Below, piece by piece: positions 16,577-26,784 of a DNA stretch of 64,000 bases. The DNA comes from Rhizobium sp. Root1203 (lineage in GTDB: Bacteria > Pseudomonadota > Alphaproteobacteria > Rhizobiales > Rhizobiaceae), in NCBI RefSeq assembly GCF_001424945.1, contig NZ_LMCW01000034.1:153831-217830 (forward strand), given 5' to 3'. The translations under genes and the position numbers were made by a program. The notes beneath the pieces were generated by a model. That model had not been told where the DNA came from. It did no database searches and saw nothing but the letters and a program-made list of their open reading frames with translations. Positions within the stretch are counted from its first letter, which is position 1. Every line of letters starts with the position of its first letter.

Positions 16577-18043
16577 TTATCTCCAGGTACCGACGATCTG
16601 CATGACCTTTCTGGATGCCCGCCTCGGATTTCTGATCGCCTCTCTGGCAGGGCGCAAAAGGTCCCGGTAGTTGCCGTACTTGTTTATCGGGATCTCCGAT
16701 ATTTCCTTCCACAGAGTTTCAATTGCCTTGAAGTACACCTCGCCTTTCCGCCTCATCGCAGGCGGCAGCGAAAGCATATCGACGTAGTTCGCTCTGGATA
16801 TCATGGGATGTATCTCGTGTTGCTCCGGCTTCACATAGGAATCGCAGAAGCCCCATGCGCTCATTCGCAGTTCGAGATAGGCAAGGTCCAATATAAACAA
16901 AGCGTCGAAATGCGAAATGGGCGCAAGCCAGGCTTCCACCGCCTGTATCACCTCGTCATTCTGCGGCAGCTTCAACCTGGTTACCAGACCTTTCGCGTCG
17001 ATCGCCGTGTCATGCTCCGCATTCAACCAAAGGAAACCTCGGCCGACTTCCCCCCCAAGGCCGCCTATGAAGTATCGTCCTTCCAGAGGCTTGACGCTTG
17101 GATGCATCTTGACGTTGTTGCCGCCAACACAATGCCCGGCTCTAAATCTCCAGAGGTCAGCTTCCTCCGGCGTGGCTTCGCGGTAGGGGAGAAGCTCGTG
17201 CCGCAAGCCAAACTGGCGTGCCAGCCGGGTCGCGCAGGCGACATCCACATCGGCGGTCGGTGCTGCAACTGTTACAAAGGAAAGATTGGCAAGCAGATGC
17301 CGCGAGCACGCCAGCAGCAGGCGGGAGTCGTTGCCTGCTGTCAGGGCAACACTGGTTTTTCCTGCACCGGCGAGGATCGCAATCGTTTGAGAGACGCGCT
17401 CGCAAATCCGCGCGCAAGACGCCGTGGGATCCGCGGAAATCTCGACTGGGGCGAGGGGCCAGTGACGTTTCGCAGTCCAGGTGTCCAAGTCTAGATAGTG
17501 ATTGCAGAGGAGCCGGGAGATTCCTTCGTGCGCCGTCAGGCCCGCCGTAAACCAGCCGGCATTGTCGACGTCGAGCGATTTGTAGAGCTTTGCCCGAAAT
17601 CGCTCCTGATATCCGACTGCGTCAAGCAGAACCGCAGCAGTCGCACCGGCAACCTTCGCCTGCTGATCGTAGACGACGGAGAGGGTGCCGTCTGCATCGA
17701 GATAGATGCGGCGTAATCCAAGAGCGCTGAGGACGAACAGAAAGCTTCCCGTCAGGCGGTAGATGCACGTCTCGATGAGACCATCGAGTGCTTGCACGTC
17801 ATCGAGTTTTCGATCGATGCGATATTGACCCTCGACGATAGCGCCTCGGTCGACATCGATAGGAGTTCCGAAAAGGAGACCGATCGACGTTCCGTCCTTG
17901 TCCAGAACGGGGACGACATTTATTCCCGGGGCCAGGTTCAGGACGAGACCATCGAGCTGCCGTTGTCGCCAGCCGCTGGGGCATGGCCCGGCGCCGGTAG
18001 AAATGACGAATTGCCCATCACGGTTGTCAAGTCCCGACAGCAT
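16577..18043 (-). CDS. Asparagine-synthase-like PP-loop ATPase without a glutaminase domain
   Basis: A 488-residue protein whose centre carries a PP-loop (VALTAGNDSRLLLA, a variant of SGGxDS), as in the ATP-pyrophosphatase half of asparagine synthetase B. The N-terminal Cys2 nucleophile needed for glutamine hydrolysis is absent. Such proteins occur in EPS and S-layer loci, where they may amidate a uronic acid or attach an amine. The ATG at 18043 is chosen over a TTG 48 nt upstream because AAGGA precedes it at good spacing. It is convergent with the deacetylase and divergent from the Wzy-like gene. Confidence 0.72.
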   Translation of the reverse strand: MLSGLDNRDGQFVISTGAGPCPSGWRQRQLDGLVLNLAPGINVVPVLDKDGTSIGLLFGTPIDVDRGAIVEGQYRIDRKLDDVQALDGLIETCIYRLTGSFLFVLSALGLRRIYLDADGTLSVVYDQQAKVAGATAAVLLDAVGYQERFRAKLYKSLDVDNAGWFTAGLTAHEGISRLLCNHYLDLDTWTAKRHWPLAPVEISADPTASCARICERVSQTIAILAGAGKTSVALTAGNDSRLLLACSRHLLANLSFVTVAAPTADVDVACATRLARQFGLRHELLPYREATPEEADLWRFRAGHCVGGNNVKMHPSVKPLEGRYFIGGLGGEVGRGFLWLNAEHDTAIDAKGLVTRLKLPQNDEVIQAVEAWLAPISHFDALFILDLAYLELRMSAWGFCDSYVKPEQHEIHPMISRANYVDMLSLPPAMRRKGEVYFKAIETLWKEISEIPINKYGNYRDLLRPAREAIRNPRRASRKVMQIVGTWR

Positions 18044-18296
18044 TTCTTGTTCCTTGGACGAGGATTGCCTTGGCGGCTTGACGGCACCCAAAGCGAGCCT
18101 GTCAAGCTTATCCGATAGTATTCAAGTAAGTAAGCGCCGCCAGGATCGTCTATTTGGACGAAACCAGGTATGTCGGAAGGATTAATCGCAGTTCGAGCTG
18201 GTTTTGGATATTGTCGCCTGGAACCATTTCTTTCGAGTCTCTCTGAGAGAGGTTGGAGAATTATGAAATAGGGCAATTCCGCCAGCGTGTCCGGAC

Positions 18297-19751
18297 ATGA
18301 CGATGTCTAAGTATCAGGCAGCCAGCAGACAACCGCTCTATCGAGCCGCGGCTGGCGGACGTGCAGCTTCAAGCCTGCCGAACGCCAGGAGCGATCGACG
18401 ACGCCTTGACCCGGGCAAGCAATCGGTCATTGCGCCATCCGGTGGTCTACCCATTGCAATCAAGTTGTTTCTGATCGGACTGGTGATCCCGTGGATCGTG
18501 CCTTTGGGCCCACTCAATCTCTCGGCCTATCGGATTGTCCTCATCGTCGCTCTGTTGCCTTGCATCACGATGTGGGCCCAGGGGAAGATCGGGCCCGTCC
18601 GGATCGCCGACATCGGACTCCATCTCTACAGTATCTGGGCGGCCCTCGCGCTCGCCGTCATTCACGGGATAGGACCTGCGCTTCAATCGGGTGGTATGCT
18701 GTTTATCGAAGGGACGGGCGCGTATTTGCTGGCGCGCTGCTACATTCGCACCGCCAGCGATTTTCGCAGCATGATCATATTTGTCATCAAGCTGATGATG
18801 TGTCTTCTGCCATTTGCCCTCTATGAATGGATGACTGGCGAAAAGCCTTTGCTGGCAGCGTTCGGGACGATCTTTCCAACCGTCGAAGTGACGAAAATGG
18901 TTCCGCGAATGGGCCTCTGGCGGGTACAGGGCCCATTCAGTCATTCCATTCTGTTCGGTGTCTTTTGCGGCAGCATGCTTTCCTTGACCAGCCTTGTGGC
19001 CAGCAAGAAGTCGTCCACACGCGCACTCCTCGTTTGCCTGGTCGGCGGGACCGCTGTTCTATCGATGTCGTCGGCCCCGATAGCCGGCGTGGCTTTCCAG
19101 ATCGCGCTGCTAACGTGGAACAGGATCCTCCGCAACTTTAGGGGTCGATGGAAACTGCTGTGGATATTGGCGTTCATCGGTTACCTTGTCGTCGAATTCG
19201 GATCCAATCAGACGCCGGTCCAGTTTTATGTTTCGCACTTCACCTTCGAACAACAGACCGGGTGGTATCGTATCTGGATCTGGGACTACGGTTCCGCGTC
19301 CGTTTCCAACCATCCGCTCTTTGGAATCGGACTTGGAGACTGGGCGCGCCCGAACTGGATGGCGAGTGACAGTGTCGACAATTTCTGGCTGCTCACCGCC
19401 ATGCGGTACGGGCTCCCCGCCTTCCTGCTGATGTCTCTGTCCTGGCTCTCCCTGTGGATCGCCGTAGCGCGAAGGAAGGGCCTCGATCGTACCCTCCGCT
19501 CCTACCGGACCGCCTATCTCATTTGTATGGCAACCTTCGTGTTCGTCGGCTCGACCGTGCATTTCTGGGGCGCCACCTATGCATGGTTTTTCTTCCTGGG
19601 AGGCTCGGGTGTCTGGCTGCTGGACGCCGATGCTGGTCGGAAGGAGGATCCAGTGCCATCGGGTTCGATCCGCGACCGCCTGTCCGCGAAGCCCGCATCG
19701 AGGCGCCAAGGTCGGGCCGCGCTGCCGCAGGCGGGCGGATTGTCGGCTTGA
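18297..19751 (+). CDS. Wzy-like polysaccharide polymerase / O-antigen ligase family
   Basis: A 484-residue polytopic inner-membrane protein with about ten hydrophobic segments and one long periplasmic loop in the second half (about residues 300-360, including TGWYRIWIWDYGSAS and HPLFGIGLGDWARP). The GIGxGxW type motif after a conserved HPxFG is seen in O-antigen ligase/polymerase family proteins. It probably polymerises lipid-linked repeat units in the periplasm. The N-terminal 50 residues are basic and polar, longer than usual. Two ATGs (18297 and 18303) are possible starts. Confidence 0.78.
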   Translation: MTMSKYQAASRQPLYRAAAGGRAASSLPNARSDRRRLDPGKQSVIAPSGGLPIAIKLFLIGLVIPWIVPLGPLNLSAYRIVLIVALLPCITMWAQGKIGPVRIADIGLHLYSIWAALALAVIHGIGPALQSGGMLFIEGTGAYLLARCYIRTASDFRSMIIFVIKLMMCLLPFALYEWMTGEKPLLAAFGTIFPTVEVTKMVPRMGLWRVQGPFSHSILFGVFCGSMLSLTSLVASKKSSTRALLVCLVGGTAVLSMSSAPIAGVAFQIALLTWNRILRNFRGRWKLLWILAFIGYLVVEFGSNQTPVQFYVSHFTFEQQTGWYRIWIWDYGSASVSNHPLFGIGLGDWARPNWMASDSVDNFWLLTAMRYGLPAFLLMSLSWLSLWIAVARRKGLDRTLRSYRTAYLICMATFVFVGSTVHFWGATYAWFFFLGGSGVWLLDADAGRKEDPVPSGSIRDRLSAKPASRRQGRAALPQAGGLSA

Positions 19752-19941
19752 CCCGACCCGACATGACCAGGCTGCTTCAAACTCCTTCCGAAGATTCAAG
19801 ATTACTGGCGTCGCCGCCAAGTGTTGCAAGTAAGTAATCATAACGGTGTACGAAATACTCCAGCGCATACCACTGTTTGCCGTCGTTCCCTCCGCCGCGA
19901 AAGCTGGCAGAATGAATATTCTCGAATGGTGATGAGTGTTG

Positions 19942-22900
19942 ATGATGTTTAAGATGCGCGTCAAGGATAACAAGTTTCTCGGAGTTTTCGGTGGTGCGAG
20001 CAGCGTTTATGTCACCTCCGATGCTTGGCGTAGCAATGCAGTGCCGGTCGTTTCGACGCCCGGGGGCGACGGGTTCAAAGCAACAAACTCCGTATTTCAA
20101 GCGTCGGGGAGTATTGAACCAACGACACCTGCAACAATACTTCGCCAGGACGCGCAATCCTCCTATGCGGCAGCCGATTTTACAACAACAGCCATGCTTC
20201 CGTCCGCCGCGACTGCGACGACGCCTGCGCCCACGCCGGCACGAAAGGTCCTTTCCGTGGAGGAGCCCTCGATCCCGGTCCAATCGAGCGCGTTGACGGG
20301 TAGCAGCACCGTCGGCGGGGTTGAGGCCGTGCAATCCGTCAACGTCGGTTCGTCGCTCGACGCCCCGGCGCCAACCGTTTCGTCGGTCATGCGGCTCGCC
20401 TCAGCCGGGACGGCCGAAGCCGCGTTGGATGCAACTGTAACGGAGCCTGAGGCCCCGGTGTTTACGACGGCCGCGGCCCCCGCGACGGCCCCTGCAGCCG
20501 CCCTCGCGGCGACGCCCAACAAGATTGCCGACGAAAACAAAAAAAAGGGCAACCCGCGCAGCGAGTGGGCTATCGAGGGCGACGGCGACGGCAGCATTCA
20601 GGGCTTTGCAACCGAAATCAGCACCAACATTGGCCAGACCGTCGATTTCAAGATTGCGACGGATTCGACACATTATCGCATAGACATATACCGTATGGGT
20701 TACTACGGCGGCGACGGTGCGCGCAAGGTCGCCTCGATCGACAAGTCGTTGACAACAGCGCAGATCCAGCCACATCCAATCGTCGATATGTCGCTCGGGC
20801 TGATCGACTGCGGCAACTGGTCGGTGTCCGCGAGCTGGGAAATTCCGGGGGATGCGGTTTCAGGCGTCTACTTTGCCAAGCTCGTTCGCGAGGACGGCAC
20901 GGAGGGAGCCAGTATCATCCCGTTTGTCGTGCGTGACGATGCTTCGACGAGCGATATCGTCTTCCAGACGTCGGATACGACCTGGCAGGCCTACAATGCC
21001 TGGGGCGGAGCCAGCCTCTACTATGGTGAGGTCCCTGTAGACCCCGCCGACATGATCGGTTACCTGCCGCCCAACTGCAGTTGTGGATTGACGGCGATCG
21101 GACGCGCCTCCGCCGTCAGCTACAACCGCCCGATCATCACCAACACAAGCCCCATCGGAGGGACGCACGATTTCATTTTCGGCGCGGAACAGCCTGCAAT
21201 CGAGTGGCTTGAGCAGAATGGGTATGACGTTTCCTATATATCCGGCGTCGATGCGACCCGGAGCGGGAATCTGTTGCTCAACCATCAAGCCTACCTTTCG
21301 GTGGGACATGACGAGTACTGGTCCGCCGAGCAAAGAAGCAACGTCGAAGCAGCGCGCGACAGCGGCGTCAACCTTGCGTTCTGGAGCGGCAACGAAGTCT
21401 ATTGGAAGGTTCGCTGGGAAACCAGCATCGACGGCAACGGTACGCCCTATCGCACCATGGTTTGCTACAAGGAAACCTGGGGCACCAGCAGTGATCCGAG
21501 CGCAATCGGCACGGGCACATGGCGTGACCCCCGCTACGCGGATCCGGGACAGCAGCCCGAGAACGCGCTGACCGGAACGATGTTTACGGTGGACAGCTAT
21601 CGTGCCGACAGCATTTCCATTCCCTACGACTATTCCAACCTTCGGTTCTGGCGGAATACCGACGTCGCAAACCTGCAGCCCGGCGAATCCTACAATCTGG
21701 TGAAGAACCTCCTCGGCTACGAATGGGATTCCGACGTCGAGAACGGCTTCAGGCCTGCCGGGCTTATCAATCTGTCGCTCTCGACAATAGCGGTCGACAG
21801 CTATCTGTTCGACTACGGCACCACAGTTGGAAGCAACACCGCGACACATAGTCTGACCATGTACCGTGCAGAAAGCGGCGCGCTTGTTTTCGGCGCCGGA
21901 ACCGTATTCTGGTCATGGGGATTGAGTTCGAACCACGAAGGAGCCGAAACGCCCACGGACCCGAACGTTCAGCAAGCCATGGTCAACATGTTCGCCGACA
22001 TGGGCATCCAGCCGACCACGCTGGTTGCCAGTCTTGCCCTTGCCGCCCAATCGACGGACACGCTCAAGCCGACGTCGAGCATTACATCACCCACGGTCGG
22101 CGGCAGCTTTCTCGAAGGGCAGCACGTCACGATAACCGGCACGGCCCAGGATTTCGGTGGCGGCATTATCGCGGGCGTCGAAATCTCGACCGACGGTGGT
22201 CAACGCTGGTACAAGGCAACAGGCAAGGAGACCTGGAGCTACAACTGGGTCGTTCAGGCAAGCGGTACCTACACGATCATGTCGCGCGCCGTCGACGACA
22301 GCGTCAACATGGAAACGCCATCCACAGGCAAGCAGGTTACCGTCAACCTGCCCACAACGGCCAGCCTTTGGACGCTCGCTGCGACGCCCGCCACTGAGAC
22401 CGCGATCGATCGCGATGGCGTGGAACTCGGCGTTCGCTTTCAGTCCACAACCGGCGGCTCTGTTCAGGGAATTCGCTTCTACAAGGGATTCTACAATATC
22501 GGGGAGCACGTCGTCAGTCTTTGGAAGGCGGACGGAACGCTGCTCGCGACCGGCATTTCCACCGGCGAGTCCCTTTCAGGCTGGCAGACCGTCATGTTCT
22601 CCAGCCCGATCGCAATTACCGCCGGAACGACCTATGTCGCTTCCTATCACAGCAACGGCTTCTACTCGGTGACCGACAACTACTTCGGCGCCACCTACAG
22701 CAACGGCCCCCTTAAGGCTGTCGACGGCGGCGGCGCGTATATCTACAGCGCCAACGCCGGCACGTTCCCGGGCAACAGCCCCGCGGGCGCCAATTACTGG
22801 GTCGACGTCGTTTTCGACGCCGGGGTGAACAATGCGCCGGTTGCAACAGATGACAGCGGCTACACGGTCGCCCGCAACGGGACGTTTACGATATCGGTTG

Positions 22901-25179
22901 CGGCGCTTGTCGCCAACGATACAGATGCCAATGGCGACGCCCTGACGATTACTGCCGTCGGAAACGCGCTGCACGGTTCGGTAACGTTGAATGCGCAGAC
23001 CGGGGCTGTCATCTTCACTCCGGATGCAAGTTATGCCGGCCCGGCGAATTTCAGCTATACGCTCTCCGACGGTCGCGGCGGCACCGCTCAGGGCAATGTC
23101 AGCCTGTCGGTAGAAGAGGGCCCCTCAGGTGTAAGCCTGTTTCAGCCGGACGACGGGCCAGCCAATGCCGGCTTCAACGAGAATGCTCCGCTGGAACTTG
23201 GCATGAAGTTCGTTTCGTCCGCCAGCGGCGCGGTCACCGGCATCCGTTTCTACAAGGCCGCAGGCGACACCGGTGCGCACACCGGCTCCATCTGGACGTC
23301 CGATGGCTCCCTGCTGGGCACGGTCGCATTTTCAAGCGAATCCCTCAATGGATGGCAGACTGCGACGTTCACCAGCCCCATCCAGCTCACGGCCGGCGTA
23401 ACCTACGTCGCTTCCTATCATACGACTGGTTCCTACGTCGCGACGGCAAACTACTTCACGACCGCGCATGCAAACGGTCCGCTGACTGCCCTCTCTGCCG
23501 CCTCCAGTGGCGGCAACGGCGTGTTTTCCTATGGGTCCAATACAACGTTCCCGACATCCAACTATCAGGCAGCGAACTACTGGGTGGACGTCGTCTTCAA
23601 TCAGTCGACCGTCAACGCGGTTCCGGTCGCGGCCAATGACAACGGGTTTGTTGCATATTCCAACACCGCTCTGTCGATCGCTGCCTCTGCCCTCCTTGCA
23701 AACGATACAGATGCGGACGGCGATGTTCTTTCCATTACAGGGGCCAGCGGCGCAACGCACGGCACGGTGACGTTCGACAGCCAGACCAATACGGTCATCT
23801 TCACGCCGACGAACGGCTATACCGGCGTCGCCAATTTTTCCTATAGCGTTTCGGATGGCCGTGGCGGCACGTCGTCAGCTTCCGTGAGCCTGACCGTCGG
23901 CTCGCAGGCAAGCGGCGCGGGCCTGTTTTCGTCCTCCGACGCGCCCAGCGTACCATCCGGGAGCGATTCCAGTTCGGTCGAGCTCGGCGTGAAGTTCTTG
24001 GCCTCTGCCGGCGGTGCCATCACAGGGCTTCGATACTACAAGAGCGCGCTGGATACGGGCGCACATGTCGGTTCTCTATGGAGCAGCACGGGGCAGCTGC
24101 TAACATCCGCGACATTTTCGAACGAGACGGCCAGCGGTTGGCAGACAGTGACCTTCTCACAGCCAATCACGATCACGGCGGGAGCGACCTATGTCGCGAG
24201 CTATCATTCCAACGGCTTCTACGCCGCAACGCCGAACTACTTCACCAGCGATCATTCGAGCGGGGCATTGACCGCGCCGAGTGGGGCGAACGGTGTCTAC
24301 GCGTATGGAGCCGGAAGCCTGTTTCCAAGCGCGAGCTACAATTCGACCAACTACTGGGTCGACGTGCTCTACCAGGGCGGCTCGCAAAACACTGCACCGG
24401 TTGCGGCCAACGATCCAGGCTATTCCACCGCCATTGGAACGCCGATATCCATTCAGGCTTCGGCATTGCTTGCCAATGACAGCGATCCCGATGGTGACAC
24501 CATCTCGATCACCGGCGTCAGCGGCGGTGTCAACGGCACTGCAACCTTTGACAGCCAGTCGAACACGATCACGTTCACGCCGACGGCTGGCTATTCCGGC
24601 GCTGCGAGCTTCTCCTATACAATCGCCGATGCGGCGGGAGCGACGGCCTCGGCCCAGGTTTCCGTGGCGGTCAACAACCAGGGCGGCGAGCAGAACGTCT
24701 TTGCTGCCGGCTCGACCCCGACGATCGTCTCGGTCAACGACAACTCGCCTGTCAATCTCGGGATGAAATTTGAGGCCGACACGGCAGGCTGGATCACCGG
24801 CATTCGCTTCTACAAGGGCGATACCAACACAGGTTCGCATACCGGATACCTCTGGACATCGACCGGGACACTGCTTGCAAGCGCCACCTTCTCGAACGAA
24901 ACGACGAGCGGCTGGCAGTCGGTCAATCTGTCTACGCAGGTCGAGATCGATGCCGACACGACGTATGTCGTCTCCTATAGCACCAACGGCAACTACTCGG
25001 CGACGGCTGGCTACTTCGATGCCGAAACATCCAACGGCAATTTGCAGGCTCTGTCGTCAGCCCTGAGCGGCGGCAACGGTGTCTATGCCTATGGCTCGAG
25101 CGGGCTCTTCCCGACCAGCACCTACAACAACACGAACTACTACGTAGACGTGGCCTTCAAGCCGCAACTCGCAGCCTAA
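19942..25179 (+). CDS. Giant secreted protein: dimethylformamidase-like domain plus DUF4082 and cadherin-like repeats
   Basis: About 1,745 residues. Layout (approximate): 1-200 Ala/Thr/Pro-rich, no clear Sec signal; 205-690 a domain like the beta (large) subunit of N,N-dimethylformamidase, with the conserved GHDEYWS (H456-W460) and GNEVYWKVR (N484-W488) motifs; 711-803 an Ig-like domain; then four DUF4082 domains starting near 814, 1064, 1326 and 1584, separated by three cadherin-like domains starting near 963, 1225 and 1483. The known dimethylformamidase uses a mononuclear iron held by two Tyr and one Glu; the Tyr and Glu in the motifs here are candidates. No RTX repeats are seen. The type I secretion pair downstream is the likely exporter. 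The start could be ATG 19942 or 19945; ribosome site is weak. Confidence 0.82.
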   Translation: MMFKMRVKDNKFLGVFGGASSVYVTSDAWRSNAVPVVSTPGGDGFKATNSVFQASGSIEPTTPATILRQDAQSSYAAADFTTTAMLPSAATATTPAPTPARKVLSVEEPSIPVQSSALTGSSTVGGVEAVQSVNVGSSLDAPAPTVSSVMRLASAGTAEAALDATVTEPEAPVFTTAAAPATAPAAALAATPNKIADENKKKGNPRSEWAIEGDGDGSIQGFATEISTNIGQTVDFKIATDSTHYRIDIYRMGYYGGDGARKVASIDKSLTTAQIQPHPIVDMSLGLIDCGNWSVSASWEIPGDAVSGVYFAKLVREDGTEGASIIPFVVRDDASTSDIVFQTSDTTWQAYNAWGGASLYYGEVPVDPADMIGYLPPNCSCGLTAIGRASAVSYNRPIITNTSPIGGTHDFIFGAEQPAIEWLEQNGYDVSYISGVDATRSGNLLLNHQAYLSVGHDEYWSAEQRSNVEAARDSGVNLAFWSGNEVYWKVRWETSIDGNGTPYRTMVCYKETWGTSSDPSAIGTGTWRDPRYADPGQQPENALTGTMFTVDSYRADSISIPYDYSNLRFWRNTDVANLQPGESYNLVKNLLGYEWDSDVENGFRPAGLINLSLSTIAVDSYLFDYGTTVGSNTATHSLTMYRAESGALVFGAGTVFWSWGLSSNHEGAETPTDPNVQQAMVNMFADMGIQPTTLVASLALAAQSTDTLKPTSSITSPTVGGSFLEGQHVTITGTAQDFGGGIIAGVEISTDGGQRWYKATGKETWSYNWVVQASGTYTIMSRAVDDSVNMETPSTGKQVTVNLPTTASLWTLAATPATETAIDRDGVELGVRFQSTTGGSVQGIRFYKGFYNIGEHVVSLWKADGTLLATGISTGESLSGWQTVMFSSPIAITAGTTYVASYHSNGFYSVTDNYFGATYSNGPLKAVDGGGAYIYSANAGTFPGNSPAGANYWVDVVFDAGVNNAPVATDDSGYTVARNGTFTISVAALVANDTDANGDALTITAVGNALHGSVTLNAQTGAVIFTPDASYAGPANFSYTLSDGRGGTAQGNVSLSVEEGPSGVSLFQPDDGPANAGFNENAPLELGMKFVSSASGAVTGIRFYKAAGDTGAHTGSIWTSDGSLLGTVAFSSESLNGWQTATFTSPIQLTAGVTYVASYHTTGSYVATANYFTTAHANGPLTALSAASSGGNGVFSYGSNTTFPTSNYQAANYWVDVVFNQSTVNAVPVAANDNGFVAYSNTALSIAASALLANDTDADGDVLSITGASGATHGTVTFDSQTNTVIFTPTNGYTGVANFSYSVSDGRGGTSSASVSLTVGSQASGAGLFSSSDAPSVPSGSDSSSVELGVKFLASAGGAITGLRYYKSALDTGAHVGSLWSSTGQLLTSATFSNETASGWQTVTFSQPITITAGATYVASYHSNGFYAATPNYFTSDHSSGALTAPSGANGVYAYGAGSLFPSASYNSTNYWVDVLYQGGSQNTAPVAANDPGYSTAIGTPISIQASALLANDSDPDGDTISITGVSGGVNGTATFDSQSNTITFTPTAGYSGAASFSYTIADAAGATASAQVSVAVNNQGGEQNVFAAGSTPTIVSVNDNSPVNLGMKFEADTAGWITGIRFYKGDTNTGSHTGYLWTSTGTLLASATFSNETTSGWQSVNLSTQVEIDADTTYVVSYSTNGNYSATAGYFDAETSNGNLQALSSALSGGNGVYAYGSSGLFPTSTYNNTNYYVDVAFKPQLAA
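22378..25170 (+). repeat. Alternating DUF4082 / cadherin-like repeat array in the giant exoprotein
   Basis: The 3' half of the gene is a protein-level repeat of about 250-260 residues: each unit has a DUF4082 domain (recognisable by GIRFYK, GxHxGxLW, SGWQTxxF, TYVASYH, YWVDVVF) followed by a cadherin-like domain (APVAxxDxGY, ALLANDxDxDGD, FTPxxGYxGxAxFSY). Four DUF4082 and three cadherin-like copies are present, ending on DUF4082. The copies are diverged at the DNA level, so this is an old tandem duplication rather than a recent one. Confidence 0.85.
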
Positions 25180-25189
25180 TGGATTGAGC

Positions 25190-26413
25190 ATGGAACGGAC
25201 GATGGGCGATGGAAGGCTTCCGGTAACCGTCTTGGCGGGTTTTCTCGGCGCCGGCAAGACGACGATCCTCAACCACGTGCTGCGCAATCGCGAGGGACGT
25301 CGCGTCGCGGTGATCGTCAACGACATGAGTGAGATCAACATCGATGCAGACCTTGTCCGGGACGGCGGCGCCAATCTGTCGCGGACAGACGAGACGCTGG
25401 TAGAGTTCACCAACGGCTGCATCTGTTGTACGCTTCGCGACGATCTTCTCGGCGAAGTCCGACGGCTCTCTGCCGAGGGACGCTTCGACTACCTGCTCAT
25501 CGAGGGAACGGGGATCGCCGAACCGCTGCCGATCGCGGCGACCTTTTCGTTCCGCGACGAGAGGGGCGCAGCGCTCTGCGACATCGCCCGACTGGATACG
25601 ATGGTTTCCGTCGTCGATGCCGCAAATCTGCTGTCCGACTTCTCCAGCGCGGATTTTCTCAGAGATCGGGGCGAGACGCGAGACGCCGATGACCGGCGTA
25701 CCCTGGTCGACCTCCTCGTCGAGCAGATCGAGTTCGCCGATGTCGTCGTCATCAACAAGATCTCGGACGTAAACGCCGATATGCGATCCGCCGTCCGTCG
25801 GATCGTTGCCGCACTCAATCCCGATGCCCGCGTCGTCGAGACTGATTTCGGCCATCTGCCGCTCGCCTCCATTCTCGACACGCACCTGTTCAGCGAGGCA
25901 AAGGCCGCCAGGCATCCGTTGTGGCACAAGGAACTGTACGGTTGGGGGGACCATGTCCCCGAGACGGAGGAGTACGGCATTGCCAGCTTCGTCTACCGCG
26001 CCCGGCGGCCGTTCGACCCTTGGAAGCTCGAGATGGTACTTTCGCTGGATTGGCCCGGTCTCATTCGCGCCAAGGGCCACTTCTGGCTCGCAACCCGACC
26101 GGACGAAATAGGCCTGTTGTCGATTGCGGGCGTCCAACGCACCCTCGGAACCAAGGGATTCTGGTGGGCGACCGTTCCCAAGGCACAGTGGCCCCGATAT
26201 CCGCAGTTCCGGCAGCAGCTTGATCGGCACTGGCACGAGGTCTGGGGCGATCGCCGGCAGGAACTCGTATTCATCGGCGCCGGGCTCGATGAGCAGGCGA
26301 TCTGTGCGGCTCTGGACGATTGCCTCATCGGCGAAGAGGCGCGCTTCGATCGGCAGCTGGCGCAAGGCCTGCACGATCCGTTTCCGGCGTGGCAACACGC
26401 GCACACGGCATGA
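25190..26413 (+). CDS. COG0523 (CobW/P47K family) metallochaperone GTPase
   Basis: About 407 residues. Walker A is GFLGAGKTT (G17-T25), the metal-binding CxCC is GCICCT (C77, C79, C80), and the NKxD-type guanine motif is VVVINKISD. The C-terminal CobW domain follows (from about residue 265). Family members insert or deliver metals (Zn, Co, Fe), including the activators of nitrile hydratases. The gene begins 10 bp after the giant exoprotein and is followed by the type I secretion genes, so it may metallate that exoprotein; this is inference. ATG at 25190 chosen; a later ATG at 25202 is possible. Confidence 0.87.
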   Translation: MERTMGDGRLPVTVLAGFLGAGKTTILNHVLRNREGRRVAVIVNDMSEINIDADLVRDGGANLSRTDETLVEFTNGCICCTLRDDLLGEVRRLSAEGRFDYLLIEGTGIAEPLPIAATFSFRDERGAALCDIARLDTMVSVVDAANLLSDFSSADFLRDRGETRDADDRRTLVDLLVEQIEFADVVVINKISDVNADMRSAVRRIVAALNPDARVVETDFGHLPLASILDTHLFSEAKAARHPLWHKELYGWGDHVPETEEYGIASFVYRARRPFDPWKLEMVLSLDWPGLIRAKGHFWLATRPDEIGLLSIAGVQRTLGTKGFWWATVPKAQWPRYPQFRQQLDRHWHEVWGDRRQELVFIGAGLDEQAICAALDDCLIGEEARFDRQLAQGLHDPFPAWQHAHTA

Positions 26414-26447
26414 CTGACTTTGAACCCAGAAAGCAGAGGGGCCTATT

Positions 26448-26753
26448 ATGAGCAATGAACTCTACGCAGACGGCATCGGCGAAATCACGGTAACCGGCAC
26501 AATCGTCAGGATCGATATGATGTCGCTCTCCGCCACCGAACGCGATGCGGGCAACAATCCCGTCCCGGTGTTTCGCCAACGCATAATCATGCCGGTGGAC
26601 GCTTTCGCCAATGCGGTCGACCTGATGCAGAAGGCTCTTGTCGGGTTGGTCGAAGCGGGAGCCGTACGCCGCATCGGCGATATTCAGCCGCCGATCAATG
26701 ATGCAGCTCAACCGGCCAATGCGCCTGCCAACGCATCGCCGAATTTCAACTAG
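26448..26753 (+). CDS. Small conserved-looking protein between metallochaperone and exporter
   Basis: A 101-residue soluble protein with a good ribosome site (AGAGGGG) before ATG 26448. The first 75 residues look like a compact alpha/beta domain (EITVTGTIVRIDMMSLS, then FRQRIIMPVDAFANAVDLMQKAL), with a weak resemblance to DUF3467-type proteins; the last 20 are a Pro/Ala/Asn tail. Its position 34 bp after the GTPase and 31 bp before the ABC exporter suggests a chaperone or accessory of the secretion unit, but no function is established. Confidence 0.65.
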   Translation: MSNELYADGIGEITVTGTIVRIDMMSLSATERDAGNNPVPVFRQRIIMPVDAFANAVDLMQKALVGLVEAGAVRRIGDIQPPINDAAQPANAPANASPNFN

Positions 26754-26784
26754 CCACACGTTATCGCAAGGGTGGGCCACGCGT

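Noticed and set aside
10793-19751. Exosortase or PEP-CTERM substrate expected with the ligase/decarboxylase pair
   Set aside because: No eight-helix protein with exosortase Cys/Arg/His signature and no PEP-CTERM tail was found; the membrane protein at 18297 fits Wzy better.
20860-21849. 329-codon open frame on the minus strand
   Set aside because: Antisense to the dimethylformamidase-like domain; no known motif.
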